Origin: Oscillospiraceae bacterium | Lineage (GTDB): Bacteria > Bacillota > Clostridia > Oscillospirales > CAG-272 | DNA length: 47,358 nucleotides | Direction: 5' to 3' | Assembly: GCA_015065005.1 (NCBI GenBank) | Contig: SVRE01000007.1 | Span: forward strand, 1 to 47,358 | Shown: one piece after another, positions 18,272 to 28,019 of the stretch | Layout of the letters: each line of letters begins with the position of its first letter | Position numbering within the stretch: the stretch's first letter is position 1 | Notes under the pieces: model-generated | Databases searched by the model: none | The model's input: the letters and a program-made list of their open reading frames with translations, nothing else | Told to the model about the DNA's origin: nothing | Position numbers and translations under genes: made by a program

Positions 18272-19507
18272 ATGAAGGTTTTACATATAAATGCTGTTTA
18301 TGGAGTCGGTAGCACAGGAGTTATAGTTGAAGATATACATAAACTCTGTCTGGAAAATAAAATAGATTCTTATGTTGCGTATTCTTCTACGAGAAAAAGT
18401 GCAGACGACATTTTTCATGGATATGTAATAGGAAAAAAGCTTGATAAGAAGCTTCATGCTTTTTTGTGCAGAATTAACGGTAAGCAGGCGTATTTTTCAC
18501 GCGGGGCGACAAAAAAGCTGATTAAGCATATTGAGAATATAAAGCCTGATATAGTTCATATGCACAATTTGCACAGCAACTACATTAACGTAAATATGCT
18601 TTTGGACTATCTTGGAAAAAATGGAATTTCCACCGTTATTTCATTGCACGACTGTTGGTTTTTCACAGGCGGCTGCTTCCACTTTACCAACGCAAAATGT
18701 GATGGCTGGTTAAAGGGCTGCGGCAACTGTCCAAAGAAGAAAAAGGACACCCCTGCTTATCTTTTCGATATGTCAGCTAAAATACTCTCAGACAGGAAAA
18801 AGTATTTTGGTAAAATAGAGGATTTAACTGTTGTGGGCGTTTCCCAATGGATTGCGGGCGAAGCCGATAAAACCTTTTTCAAGGGCAAGACAATGACAAT
18901 TCATAACGGAATAGATACGGACTTTTTTGTAAATACTCCGTCTGACATTCGCACAGAGCTTGGTATTGAGGACAAGTTTGTTGTGCTTGGCATGGCTAAC
19001 AAATGGCTTGACCCTGTAAACAAGAACGCCCTTGATTATTTTTCCGAAAATCTTCCAAGCGATTCTGTTATGGTATTGGTTGGCTGCAATGAGGAGCAAA
19101 AGGCAGCCCTGCCCAAAAATGTTATCGGGCACGGCTATGTTTATGACAGGAACAGATTAAGGCAGCTTTATTCTATGGCAGATGTGTTTGTTAACTGCAC
19201 AAGGGAGGATTCCTTGCCTACGGTTAACATAGAGCCGCAAAGCTGCGGTACACCCGTTGTAACCTATGACAATACAGGCGCTAAGGAAACGGTAGATAAC
19301 ATAAGCGGATTCTATGTTGAAACAGGAAACTATAAGGGCTTGTTTGAAAGAATGATGGAAATAAAGCAGCGTGAAAGCACTGCAGAGTGTAGAGAATTTG
19401 TAACCAATGAATTTAACAGAGATAAGAATTACGCTCAATTTATTGACTTATATAAATCAATTTACGAGAAAAAAGGAAGAAAGGGAGGGGACAAGATAGA
19501 TGAATAG
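18272..19507 (+). CDS. glycosyltransferase family 4
   Basis: This is a GT-B glycosyltransferase of 411 residues. The N-terminus KVLHINAVYGVGSTG is a Rossmann strand with a Gly-rich loop. DIVHMHNLHSNYIN and ISLHDCWFFTGGC are typical of GT4. TIHNGIDTDFF and the donor-binding EDSLPTVNIEPQSCGTPVV carry the family E-x7-E motif. The ATG at 18272 is chosen because GGAGG precedes it by 4-5 bp. The gene overlaps the polymerase start by 8 bp. Confidence 0.9.
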   Translation: MKVLHINAVYGVGSTGVIVEDIHKLCLENKIDSYVAYSSTRKSADDIFHGYVIGKKLDKKLHAFLCRINGKQAYFSRGATKKLIKHIENIKPDIVHMHNLHSNYINVNMLLDYLGKNGISTVISLHDCWFFTGGCFHFTNAKCDGWLKGCGNCPKKKKDTPAYLFDMSAKILSDRKKYFGKIEDLTVVGVSQWIAGEADKTFFKGKTMTIHNGIDTDFFVNTPSDIRTELGIEDKFVVLGMANKWLDPVNKNALDYFSENLPSDSVMVLVGCNEEQKAALPKNVIGHGYVYDRNRLRQLYSMADVFVNCTREDSLPTVNIEPQSCGTPVVTYDNTGAKETVDNISGFYVETGNYKGLFERMMEIKQRESTAECREFVTNEFNRDKNYAQFIDLYKSIYEKKGRKGGDKIDE

Positions 19508-20768
19508 AAGAATAACACTTACTGCGGAAAACTTTAAAATAACACATTTTCTCTTGTTCTTTGTGATACTTTACTTTTTCTGCGGCTTGTGGTATGAGCT
19601 TCCCTTTGCTAACCCTGTGTACAGTGCGTGTACATTTGCGCTGGTGGCGTGGGTAATTTTGAAAATAGTTTCAAATATTGAAAAGTTTATGACAACTGAA
19701 AATGTTGTATTATATGTCTGCATTGCTGTATGGTGTGTATTGATGTTTTTGGTATATAACTTTGCGGTAAAGACCAAAACGGTTAGCTTCTTCGGACTCC
19801 GTATGGACCAGCACGCGCTTATTATGATTTACTATGCGATTTTGTTAATACCCGGCGTTGTGCTAAGGGATGATTGCAGGGTGAAAATCGGAAAGCTGTT
19901 CAAGTTCCTTTTGGCATTCATAATTATTTCCAGTCTTGCATTTACACTGTATGCGGTTGCGGTATATCCTGACGCATTACGTGCAAGAGCAACGGCGGAG
20001 CAATTAGGATATGAGGATATCATGTTTGGTCTCCCTACGTATTCAATGATTTATTCAATGGCGCTGTTTTTCCCGTGGCTTTTAATGAAAGCAAGGAGAA
20101 GCTCAGGCTTTGAGAAGCTCTTCTACCTTGGGTTGGGTGCGTGCCTTGTGGTAACGGTTGCATTTTCACAGTTTGCAACAGCCCTGATTGCCTTGATAGT
20201 TGGTTTTGTTGTTTACTTTGTAGTTGTTTCCAGGAATAAGCCCTTGCGTTCAATTTTGCTTGTGGCGGTAGTAATTGCCTTTTTTGCAGTCGGCATGGAA
20301 ACCTGGGGCGATATGCTTATAGACTTAGCGGATGATATGGAAGGCTCCTGGGCTGATAAGCTTGCGGAAATCGGTGAATTTTTAAAGGGTAATGAGGCAA
20401 CGGGTGACCTTGAAACACGTTTTGATTATTATAAGGACTCATTCAACAGCTTTTTAAAGAGCCCGATTGCGGGTATGCTTTCTGTGGGAAAAACAGAAAT
20501 CGGAGGTCACGCAACCCTTGTGGATATGCTTGCGCTGGTAGGCATTTTTGGAACAGTACCGTTTATCATTATTGTGGGTATGACTATTAAAAAGCTGCGT
20601 AAAATGTCAAACGACTTATCCTGTACTGCGGCAGTTTGGGGAACAATCACTATCTTTATAATCTTCCTTGTTATGAAGAATATTATATCTGCGATTTCCA
20701 TTTCATACAGCTTTTTCGTATTAATTCCGATTTTATTCGGCTCGGAGGTAGAAAATGAACATAATTAA
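19500..20768 (+). CDS. O-antigen/polysaccharide polymerase-like membrane protein (Wzy-like)
   Basis: This is a polytopic membrane protein of 422 residues with about 10-12 hydrophobic segments. A larger extracytoplasmic loop (about 260-310) includes DLETRFDYYKDSFNSFLKSP, which resembles the RxxxW/Y...P-I-x-G region before the last helices of Wzy/ligase proteins (here SPIAGML). It overlaps the preceding glycosyltransferase and the following deacetylase. Its position between glycosyltransferases and a flippase supports the polymerase call; sequence alone is weakly diagnostic. Confidence 0.7.
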   Translation: MNRRITLTAENFKITHFLLFFVILYFFCGLWYELPFANPVYSACTFALVAWVILKIVSNIEKFMTTENVVLYVCIAVWCVLMFLVYNFAVKTKTVSFFGLRMDQHALIMIYYAILLIPGVVLRDDCRVKIGKLFKFLLAFIIISSLAFTLYAVAVYPDALRARATAEQLGYEDIMFGLPTYSMIYSMALFFPWLLMKARRSSGFEKLFYLGLGACLVVTVAFSQFATALIALIVGFVVYFVVVSRNKPLRSILLVAVVIAFFAVGMETWGDMLIDLADDMEGSWADKLAEIGEFLKGNEATGDLETRFDYYKDSFNSFLKSPIAGMLSVGKTEIGGHATLVDMLALVGIFGTVPFIIIVGMTIKKLRKMSNDLSCTAAVWGTITIFIIFLVMKNIISAISISYSFFVLIPILFGSEVENEHN

Positions 20769-21516
20769 AAAAGTAGTTTATAACAATTTGGTGCCTATGC
20801 TTGGCGCTATGAAAAAGAAATCAAATAAATTCGTGAACGTTATATACTACCACGATATTGTAAGGGAAAATGCACACGGCAGCCAGTATACTGATATTGC
20901 AACCTTTAAAGCGCACATGGAGTATATTGCACAAAACGGATACAAAACACTTACCTTTGATGAGCTTGATAAGGATGAAAATTTAAAATTTGACAAAAAG
21001 ACAGTGCTTATCACCTTTGATGACGGCTGGGTATCCAACTATACAGAAATATTCGAGTATATGAAGGAAAAGGGCATCAAATACAACATTTTCCTTGAGG
21101 GTAAAAATGTTGGCACAAATCCTAAGTACTTAACCTGGGAAATGGTTAAGGAAATGTATGAAAGCGGCATTGTGGGCTTTGGCGCGCATACCTATAACCA
21201 CCCATCCATGGCGGATGTTAATTTGGAGGGCTATGCACAAGAGGTTTCCAAAACCAACGAAATAATTAAAGAAAAGTTAGGTTACATTCCTAAGGACTTC
21301 TGCTATCCATTCGGCAAGTATTCAGAGGAGTCAAATGAATACATGGTGAAGAATACACCTTATGAAAGGATTTACACCTCTGACTTGAGATTTTCCTATG
21401 AGAAGGAAGGCAAAATCATTTTTGGCAGAAGCTCAATCAACAGTGATGAAAGCTTTAGAGTGTTTAAAAACAAGCTAAAGGCGAACTATAATGCCTTTTA
21501 TTTGCTGAAAAAATAG
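20755..21516 (+). CDS. polysaccharide deacetylase (CE4 / NodB homology domain)
   Basis: This is a 253-residue CE4 protein with the motifs YYHDI (substrate side), ITFDDGW (catalytic Asp and metal Asp), HTYNHPSM (two metal His) and FCYPFGKYS. It likely removes N-acetyl groups from the surface polymer or peptidoglycan. There is no signal peptide or membrane anchor, so action on a cytoplasmic lipid-linked intermediate or non-classical location is possible. It overlaps the polymerase gene by 14 bp. Confidence 0.88.
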   Translation: MNIIKKVVYNNLVPMLGAMKKKSNKFVNVIYYHDIVRENAHGSQYTDIATFKAHMEYIAQNGYKTLTFDELDKDENLKFDKKTVLITFDDGWVSNYTEIFEYMKEKGIKYNIFLEGKNVGTNPKYLTWEMVKEMYESGIVGFGAHTYNHPSMADVNLEGYAQEVSKTNEIIKEKLGYIPKDFCYPFGKYSEESNEYMVKNTPYERIYTSDLRFSYEKEGKIIFGRSSINSDESFRVFKNKLKANYNAFYLLKK

Positions 21517-21571
21517 TGGTTAAAAGGACAAGTACAAATTTTGGAAATTGATTCAATTTAAGGAGAATAAA

Positions 21572-22543
21572 ATGGAAGAAAAGGGATTTGACACTGCGGT
21601 TTTAATGCTGTTTTTCATAAGAGAAGATACATTTTCTAAGGTTTTTGAGGCTGTAAGGGCGGCAAAGCCAAAGAGATTATATTTATTCCAGGATGGCGCA
21701 AGACCAACAAGACCTGATGATTTGGAAAAGGTTGAAAAGTGCAGAAGGGTATGTGAAAACATAGACTGGGATTGCCAGGTTTTCAGAAACTATCAGGAAA
21801 AGAATCTTGGCTGTGACCCTGCTGAGCATGCGGCTGTTTCATGGGCGCTTGAGCATGAGGAGCAGATTATAGTGTTGGAGGATGATGATGTACCGTCAAA
21901 ATCATTCTTCTATTACTGTGATGAGTGTCTTGACAGATACAGGGATGACAAGCGTGTATTTATGATTTGCGGCAGAAACCAGCTTGGTGAAACCAATTAT
22001 GACGATAATAGCTACTTCTTTGCAAAGAGCGATGCAATTTGGGGTTGGGCTACCTGGAAGGACAGATGGCAGCTCTGCGACCATACCCACGAGTTCTTGA
22101 ATGACCCTAAGCTTGTAAAGAAAATAATAGATGAAGCTCCGACTAAATATGACGGTAAGAACTTTATCAAGAGATGTAAGGCGCACAGGCAGGACAGCCT
22201 TGAAAACAATAAGGTTTCTTCATACGAGTCACCCATAAGGGCTGCAATTTATCTCAATGATATGTACTCAATAGTGCCAAGAACAAATCTTATACAGAAT
22301 GTTGGAATTACAGGCGATTCTGAGCATACTGCAAGCGGCCTTGAAAATATCTCAAAGGGACAAAGGGCGCTTTATACCATCGGTGCAGGGGAGCTTGAGT
22401 TCCCGCTTAAGCATCCTGATGAAATAAAGAACAATGTTCCGTTTTTAAGGGAGCGCCTTAAGATAATGGGCGTTGATTCCTCCTGGCGCTTCTGGAAGAG
22501 AAGAATTTGCAGAAATATAAGTAAATTGTTTAAAAAAGGTTAA
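21572..22543 (+). CDS. glycosyltransferase (GT-A, GT2-like)
   Basis: This is a GT-A fold protein of 323 residues. The N-terminal FDTAVLMLFFIREDTFSK gives the first strand, QIIVLEDDDVPSKSFF carries the acidic metal-binding cluster (EDDD), and IWGWATWKDRW is a conserved block of this family. The ATG at 21572 is selected because AAGGAG lies 6 bp upstream; an ATT/TTG-initiated extension lacks an SD. The linkage formed is unknown. It sits 7 bp before the flippase. Confidence 0.82.
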   Translation: MEEKGFDTAVLMLFFIREDTFSKVFEAVRAAKPKRLYLFQDGARPTRPDDLEKVEKCRRVCENIDWDCQVFRNYQEKNLGCDPAEHAAVSWALEHEEQIIVLEDDDVPSKSFFYYCDECLDRYRDDKRVFMICGRNQLGETNYDDNSYFFAKSDAIWGWATWKDRWQLCDHTHEFLNDPKLVKKIIDEAPTKYDGKNFIKRCKAHRQDSLENNKVSSYESPIRAAIYLNDMYSIVPRTNLIQNVGITGDSEHTASGLENISKGQRALYTIGAGELEFPLKHPDEIKNNVPFLRERLKIMGVDSSWRFWKRRICRNISKLFKKG

Positions 22544-22549
22544 TAAAAG

Positions 22550-24070
22550 ATGGGCAACGAAAGACAGAGAAAGCTTGGTTTTGTCATGTCCTATGCCGGC
22601 ATATTTGTTTCATCAATAATAGGCATAGCATTTACGCCATATATGATTTTGAAGCTTGGCAAAATCGAGTATGGCTTGTACCAGGTTTTATACGCAGCAA
22701 TTGGTTATGTAGCCATGCTGGACTTCGGGCTGGGCAGCACCTTGACCCGATATATACTCAAATACAGGTCAAGCAATGAGCAGGACAAGGTTGACTCCGT
22801 AGTATCAATAAGTGTCAAAATATATTGTGCTATCGGTCTGTTTGTTATGCTTATTATAAGTATTCTGACGGCAAATCTGGACGTGATTTTCTCTGAAACA
22901 ATCAACGGGGAAAATTTACGCTACGCACAGAAAATGTTTATGGTTATGGGCGCCACAACTGCAATCAGCTTAGTCAGCCATGCCATGTCAGGAATACAAA
23001 CAGCAAGCGAAAAGCACGCAGTAGTTAAGGGCGTTTATATATTAAGGCACTTATTAAGGGTTGCCTTGATTTCCGTGCTTTTGCAGATGGATATAGGCGC
23101 AATGTCAGTAGTTATGGCTGATTTTGCTGTAACCTTTGCGCTACTTTTGTTTGACGTTTTATACTGTAAAATAGGCTTGAAAACAGCTATTTTCAGAGGA
23201 AAATGGAATAATCAGCTGGCAAAAAGCTTGCTCTCCTTTTCCTTCTATGCGTTTTTGCAAATAATGATTACTCAAACCAATAACGGTCTTGACAGGGTGC
23301 TTCTTGGCAGAATGTCAACCCTTGAGGTGGCTGCGCTTTACGGTGTTGTTATGCAGCTGCATAGCTTGTTTATCTCCACAGGCGGTGTTATCAGCGGTAT
23401 TACAATGCCGAGAATAACAAATGTAGTTTTTTCAAACGCAACACGTGAGGAGCTAACCGACTGTTGTGTACAATACAGTAGATACCAGTTTCATATTTCC
23501 GCGCCACTGATAGGCGGCTTTGCCGTGTTAGGTCAAGCCTTTGCTTCGTTATGGGTTCCTGAATACGATAGCCGCGCGGTTTGGATTTGTGTGCTTTTGA
23601 TAGTTTCTCCTCAAATATTGGAGTCTGTTGAGGGTACAATTTTCAATGTAATGAAGGCTAAGAATATGCAAAAAATGCGCTCTCTGTTATTGCTTGGCGT
23701 TATGGTTGTACATATCGGTATGGCGATTGCTTTAATAAGCGTAAATGATATTTACGGCCCTGCCCTTGCAACCTGCATAAGCTTCATTATAGGTAATACA
23801 ATTCTATCCAACATCTATTACCATAAAAAGGTAGGCATCAATATGGTGAGATACTTTAAGGGCATATTTAAGGGTATTTTACCAACGCTTGTAATATCAA
23901 TAGCGATAGGCGTATTTATTAATTATATACCCGTTGGCGGTTGGCTTGGCTTTATGGTAAAAGGATTTTTATATGTTTTGGTATATGGAGTCTTGACATT
24001 ATTAATTGGTCTTAATAAAACTGAAAAAGCTTTACTTGTAAGATTAAGGAAAAAGCTTTTGAAAAGATAA
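22550..24070 (+). CDS. lipopolysaccharide/teichoic-acid type flippase (Wzx/MOP superfamily)
   Basis: This is a 506-residue polytopic membrane protein with about 12-14 helices of the MATE/MOP polysaccharide transporter fold. The N-terminal helix is followed by the conserved YMILKLGKIEYGLYQVLYA and ALYGVVMQLHSLF regions. It would flip the undecaprenyl-linked repeat unit made by the neighbouring glycosyltransferases for the Wzy-like polymerase. It starts 7 bp after the GT2-like gene with a weak RBS. Confidence 0.87.
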   Translation: MGNERQRKLGFVMSYAGIFVSSIIGIAFTPYMILKLGKIEYGLYQVLYAAIGYVAMLDFGLGSTLTRYILKYRSSNEQDKVDSVVSISVKIYCAIGLFVMLIISILTANLDVIFSETINGENLRYAQKMFMVMGATTAISLVSHAMSGIQTASEKHAVVKGVYILRHLLRVALISVLLQMDIGAMSVVMADFAVTFALLLFDVLYCKIGLKTAIFRGKWNNQLAKSLLSFSFYAFLQIMITQTNNGLDRVLLGRMSTLEVAALYGVVMQLHSLFISTGGVISGITMPRITNVVFSNATREELTDCCVQYSRYQFHISAPLIGGFAVLGQAFASLWVPEYDSRAVWICVLLIVSPQILESVEGTIFNVMKAKNMQKMRSLLLLGVMVVHIGMAIALISVNDIYGPALATCISFIIGNTILSNIYYHKKVGINMVRYFKGIFKGILPTLVISIAIGVFINYIPVGGWLGFMVKGFLYVLVYGVLTLLIGLNKTEKALLVRLRKKLLKR

Positions 24071-24079
24071 GGAGTAATT

Positions 24080-25630
24080 ATGTGGAATAAGGATACAATG
24101 AATAGATTCGAGAAAAAGCTTGAGGCTTCTCGAAACGGCGGCGGTGAGCAAAGGATTGCAAAGCAGCACGAATCCGGCAAATTAACAGCCAGAGAAAGGC
24201 TTGAATTACTCTTTGATAAGGGTACCTTTAATGAGGTTGGCGGTCTTGTTGAAGCAAGAATGACTGACTTCGGTCTTGACAAAAAAAGAATTTTGGGGGA
24301 TGGCGTTGTTACGGGCTACGGTAAGATCAACGGCAGAACCGTATTTGCCGCAAGCCAGGACTTTACAGTAATCGGCGGTACCTTGGGTGAGTGCCATTCT
24401 GCAAAAATCTGCAAGGTTATGGATATGGCATATGATATGAAAGCGCCCTTTATCAGTATAAACGACAGTGGCGGAGCAAGAATAGAGGAGGGTATTGTTT
24501 CCCTTAACGGATACAGCGGCATTTTCTACCGTAACACAAAAATGTCCGGTGTTGCACCGCAGATTTCCGTAATTCTCGGCCCTTGTGCGGGCGGCGCTTG
24601 CTATTCTCCTGCAATTACTGACTTTATATTTATGTCAAATAAAAATGCGAAGATGTTCATAACAGGCCCCGGCGTTGTAAAGGCGGTTACAGGGCTTACC
24701 ATAACCCCTGATGAGCTTGGCGGTGCGGGCGTACACGAAAAAACAAGCGGAGTTGTACATTTCACATACGACTCTGATGAAGAGTGCTTGAACGGTGTTA
24801 AGCAGCTCCTTGAATATTTGCCGTCAAACTATGAGGACAAGGCTAAGGACGTTGAATACAAGGCTAAAAAGGATGAAAGGTGCAAGAAATTGCAGGAAAT
24901 CGTTCCCGATAACCAAAGCAAGCCATACAATGTAAAGGATGTAATCGAAACGCTTTTTGATGAAAAGAGCTTCTTCGAGGTTCAAGAGAATTTTGCACGC
25001 AATATTGTTATTGGCTTTGCAAGATTGAACGGTGAGAGCGTTGGTGTTGTTGCAAACCAGCCAAGCTATTTAAGCGGCGCTATGGACTGCAACTCATCTG
25101 ATAAGGCAGCAAGATTTATCCGCTTCTGCGATTGCTTTAATATTCCACTTATTTCCTTGGTTGACGTAACGGGCTTCTATCCGGGTAAGGACCAGGAGCA
25201 TGCGGGAATTATAAGGCACGGTGCTAAGATGCTTTATGCATATTCTGAGGCAACAGTGCCAAAGATCAGCTTGATTATGAGAAAGGCATATGGCGGAGCA
25301 TATATAGCAATGAACAGTAAGGGTATGGGGGCAGACTATGTTTTGGCTTGGCCTATTGCCCAAATTGCTGTTATGGGCTCTGAGGGTGCGGTTGATATTA
25401 TTTACAAAAAGCAGATAACAACAGCTGCCGATCCTGTAAGCGAGAGATCAAAGTGCATAGACCAGTATAACGAGTGGTTTATGAACCCATACATTGCTGC
25501 AGCTCACGGCTTGATTGATGAGGTTATTCATCCTGAGCTTTCAAGGGCTAAGCTTATTTCTGCTCTTGATATGCTAAAGAGCAAAAAGGTTGAGCTTGTT
25601 AAGAAAAAGCACGGAAATATTCCACTATAA
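24080..25630 (+). CDS. acyl-CoA carboxyltransferase subunit (propionyl-CoA carboxylase beta / MmdA type)
   Basis: This 516-residue protein has the two crotonase-like halves of biotin-dependent carboxyltransferases. The N-terminal half has LTARERLELLFDKGTF and INDSGGARIEEGI with the oxyanion-hole Gly pair (GPCAGGACYSP). The C-terminal half has LVDVTGFYPGKDQEHAGIIR and MRKAYGGAYIAM. It would carboxylate propionyl-CoA or decarboxylate methylmalonyl-CoA together with a biotin carrier and a second subunit. No biotin carrier, biotin carboxylase or membrane decarboxylase subunit is encoded nearby, which is unusual for a gene within a polysaccharide cluster. The RBS is AAGGAG. Confidence 0.9.
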   Translation: MWNKDTMNRFEKKLEASRNGGGEQRIAKQHESGKLTARERLELLFDKGTFNEVGGLVEARMTDFGLDKKRILGDGVVTGYGKINGRTVFAASQDFTVIGGTLGECHSAKICKVMDMAYDMKAPFISINDSGGARIEEGIVSLNGYSGIFYRNTKMSGVAPQISVILGPCAGGACYSPAITDFIFMSNKNAKMFITGPGVVKAVTGLTITPDELGGAGVHEKTSGVVHFTYDSDEECLNGVKQLLEYLPSNYEDKAKDVEYKAKKDERCKKLQEIVPDNQSKPYNVKDVIETLFDEKSFFEVQENFARNIVIGFARLNGESVGVVANQPSYLSGAMDCNSSDKAARFIRFCDCFNIPLISLVDVTGFYPGKDQEHAGIIRHGAKMLYAYSEATVPKISLIMRKAYGGAYIAMNSKGMGADYVLAWPIAQIAVMGSEGAVDIIYKKQITTAADPVSERSKCIDQYNEWFMNPYIAAAHGLIDEVIHPELSRAKLISALDMLKSKKVELVKKKHGNIPL

Positions 25631-25653
25631 AATATAATTCAAGGAGTAGCCAA

Positions 25654-26811
25654 GTGAACGTAAGAGATTTATTGTTGGCTCTTTTGCAAAATGCGATAAA
25701 GGGCAAGGCACTGAATGTAGATGCTGTTACAGAATCCTTAAGTAGCAAAAAGCTGGCTACTCTTTTTAAGGTTGCAAAAAAGCATGATGTTGCGCATCTT
25801 GTAGCTTACGCCTTGGAGCAAAGCGGCGTTTCTCTTGAAGGGGAAATGTGGCAGGCTTTTTTAAGTGAAAAGGAGCAGGCTAAGCTTCGCTATGAAATGA
25901 TACAGGCAGACACGGATGAAATTTGCGCCTGCTTTGATAATGAAGGCATAGATTATATTCCTTTAAAGGGGGCTGTTGTGCGCGCGTATTATCCCCAGCC
26001 CTGGATGCGTACAAGCTGTGATATTGACATCCTTGTGCGTGAGGCAGACTTGGAAAATGCGGTTAATGCTTTGACAAGCAAATGCTCGTATAGCACAGAC
26101 TTTAAAAAAACATATCACGACATTTCTCTTTATTCCCCCTTTGGTATGCATTTAGAGCTTCACCACAATATTAAGGAAACCATAGACAAATATGATGAAT
26201 TATTGACACAGGTCTGGGCTTTTTCCAAAAAAGCGGATGAAAACAGGCATATGTATTTGCAATCAAAGGAGTTTATGCTGTTTCATTTAAGCGCCCATAT
26301 GGCGTACCATTTTGTAAACGGTGGTTGCGGCTTACGCTCTGTTTTGGATATGTGGCTTTTGAGCAAAAAGCTCACTGTTGATAACGTTAAGCTGCTTGCC
26401 TTACTCAAAAGGGCAGAGCTTGACAGATTTTACAGCGCTGTTATGGAGCTTGGTGAATATTGGTTTGACGATAAGTCAACACCGTCAAATGCCGTTTTGA
26501 AAATGGAAAAATATATTCTTTTAGGCGGTGCTTACGGCACAGGCAAGCAGGGTGCTGCCGCAAAGCAGATAAAAAATGGCGGAAAATTCAAATATTTCTG
26601 GACAAGAGTATTTATGCCATACGAAAGCCTTGCAATCTTATATCCAATAATAAAAAGACATAAAATTATGACACCGTTTTGCCAAATCGCGCGTTGGTTC
26701 AGTGTGATTTTTAAGGGCAAGAGAATAAAAAAAGAAATCAAAGAAGTAACAGCCGTTAGCAAGGAGCAGGTTGACAGTACCCGTGCTCTTTTAAATGAAT
26801 TGGGCTTGTAG
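25654..26811 (+). CDS. nucleotidyltransferase-family protein (NTP_transf_5 like), copy 1
   Basis: This is a 385-residue protein of the uncharacterised nucleotidyltransferase family (PF14907-like). The core is KGAVVRAYYPQPWMRTSCDI followed by DILV, where the D-x-D pair matches the metal site of the Pol-beta nucleotidyltransferase fold. LELHHNI gives a third conserved spot. It starts with GTG behind AAGGAG. It is 23 bp after the carboxyltransferase and 12 bp before a divergent paralogue. Such genes are frequent in polysaccharide loci; the substrate is unknown. Confidence 0.78.
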   Translation: MNVRDLLLALLQNAIKGKALNVDAVTESLSSKKLATLFKVAKKHDVAHLVAYALEQSGVSLEGEMWQAFLSEKEQAKLRYEMIQADTDEICACFDNEGIDYIPLKGAVVRAYYPQPWMRTSCDIDILVREADLENAVNALTSKCSYSTDFKKTYHDISLYSPFGMHLELHHNIKETIDKYDELLTQVWAFSKKADENRHMYLQSKEFMLFHLSAHMAYHFVNGGCGLRSVLDMWLLSKKLTVDNVKLLALLKRAELDRFYSAVMELGEYWFDDKSTPSNAVLKMEKYILLGGAYGTGKQGAAAKQIKNGGKFKYFWTRVFMPYESLAILYPIIKRHKIMTPFCQIARWFSVIFKGKRIKKEIKEVTAVSKEQVDSTRALLNELGL

Positions 26812-26823
26812 AAAGGAAAAATA

Positions 26824-27993
26824 ATGCTATCAGTGTTTGAAAAGGGCATAGTTGAGCTTATAAAATGCGCTTTAAAGGGCGGAGTTCCACAGCTTGATGA
26901 GGGCTTTGATTTTGAGGAAGCATATCAGTATGCACAGGATAGGCAAATTACACCAATTATATATTACGGCGCTTCCAACATTCCCGACTTTATGGACACT
27001 ATGGTGGGCAAAAAATTCTTTAAGTCCACTATGAATTTAAGCTTTTTCTCTATGGAGCAGGGTGCGGCAATTGATAAAATAACTACTGCCTTCAAAAATA
27101 ATAAAATCCATCACGTTAAGCTGAAGGGTACAATTACAAGGGATATGTATCCGTATCCCGAAATGCGACTTATGAGTGATGCGGATATACTAATCAAAAT
27201 GGAAGAGTATGACAAGATAAAAGAGATTATGTTATCCACAGGCGCCATCGAGGAAAGGGAAAGCAACCACGAGATTATTTGGAGATATGGGGAGTTTTCA
27301 ATAGAGCTTCATAAGCTGTTGATACCGTCATATAATAAGGACTATTATGAGTATTTTGGTAACGGCTGGAGGCTTGCAACCCTTAAGGATGAGGAAACCA
27401 ATGAGTGCTTTATGACCCCTGAGGACAGCTTTATTTATATGCTTGTTCATTTTGCTAAGCATTATAGAGACTCCGGCATAAGCGTTAAGCATTTGACGGA
27501 CTTTTATGTGTACACAAGCAAAAATCCCGATTTGGATTTTGAGTACATAGAAAAAGAGCTTTCAAAGCTTATGATTGCTGATTTTTGGAAGAACATCAAA
27601 AGGACCCTGGAGGCTTGGTTTGACGGCGCTGAATGGGATGAAAAATCTGTATTTATTACCAAAAAAGTAATCAGCAGCTTAACATACGGTAGCAGTGACA
27701 ACCGTACCCTGGCAAGGGCAATAAAGGCATCCAAAACCACAAAGCACGTTAAGCTGAAAAAGGTAATGGGTTTGATTTTCCCAACATATTTTTCAATGTC
27801 GCAAAAATATCCCGTGCTGAAAAAAGTACCTGTTTTGCTTCCAATAATGTGGGTTGTCAGGTGGTTTGAGGCAATATTCAACCCTTCAAAAATCAAAAAT
27901 CAAAAAAGACACATTGATATGATTAGTGAGGAAAGTGTTGGTAAGTATCACGACGAGCTTAATTATGTAGGCTTGGATTTTAATTTTCAGTAA
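26824..27993 (+). CDS. nucleotidyltransferase-family protein (NTP_transf_5 like), copy 2
   Basis: This is a paralogue of the preceding gene (389 residues). The core here is KLKGTITRDMYPYPEMRLMS followed by DADILI, and IELHKLL corresponds to LELHHNI. Similarity between the copies is restricted to the core and to the shared C-terminal layout (basic segment near residue 350-370 and a final helix with D-E-L-N-Y-x-G-L). The copies therefore diverged long ago. The RBS is AAAGGA. Confidence 0.78.
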   Translation: MLSVFEKGIVELIKCALKGGVPQLDEGFDFEEAYQYAQDRQITPIIYYGASNIPDFMDTMVGKKFFKSTMNLSFFSMEQGAAIDKITTAFKNNKIHHVKLKGTITRDMYPYPEMRLMSDADILIKMEEYDKIKEIMLSTGAIEERESNHEIIWRYGEFSIELHKLLIPSYNKDYYEYFGNGWRLATLKDEETNECFMTPEDSFIYMLVHFAKHYRDSGISVKHLTDFYVYTSKNPDLDFEYIEKELSKLMIADFWKNIKRTLEAWFDGAEWDEKSVFITKKVISSLTYGSSDNRTLARAIKASKTTKHVKLKKVMGLIFPTYFSMSQKYPVLKKVPVLLPIMWVVRWFEAIFNPSKIKNQKRHIDMISEESVGKYHDELNYVGLDFNFQ

Positions 27994-28019
27994 ATAATAA
28001 GGCTAATGGAGGTGTCGGT

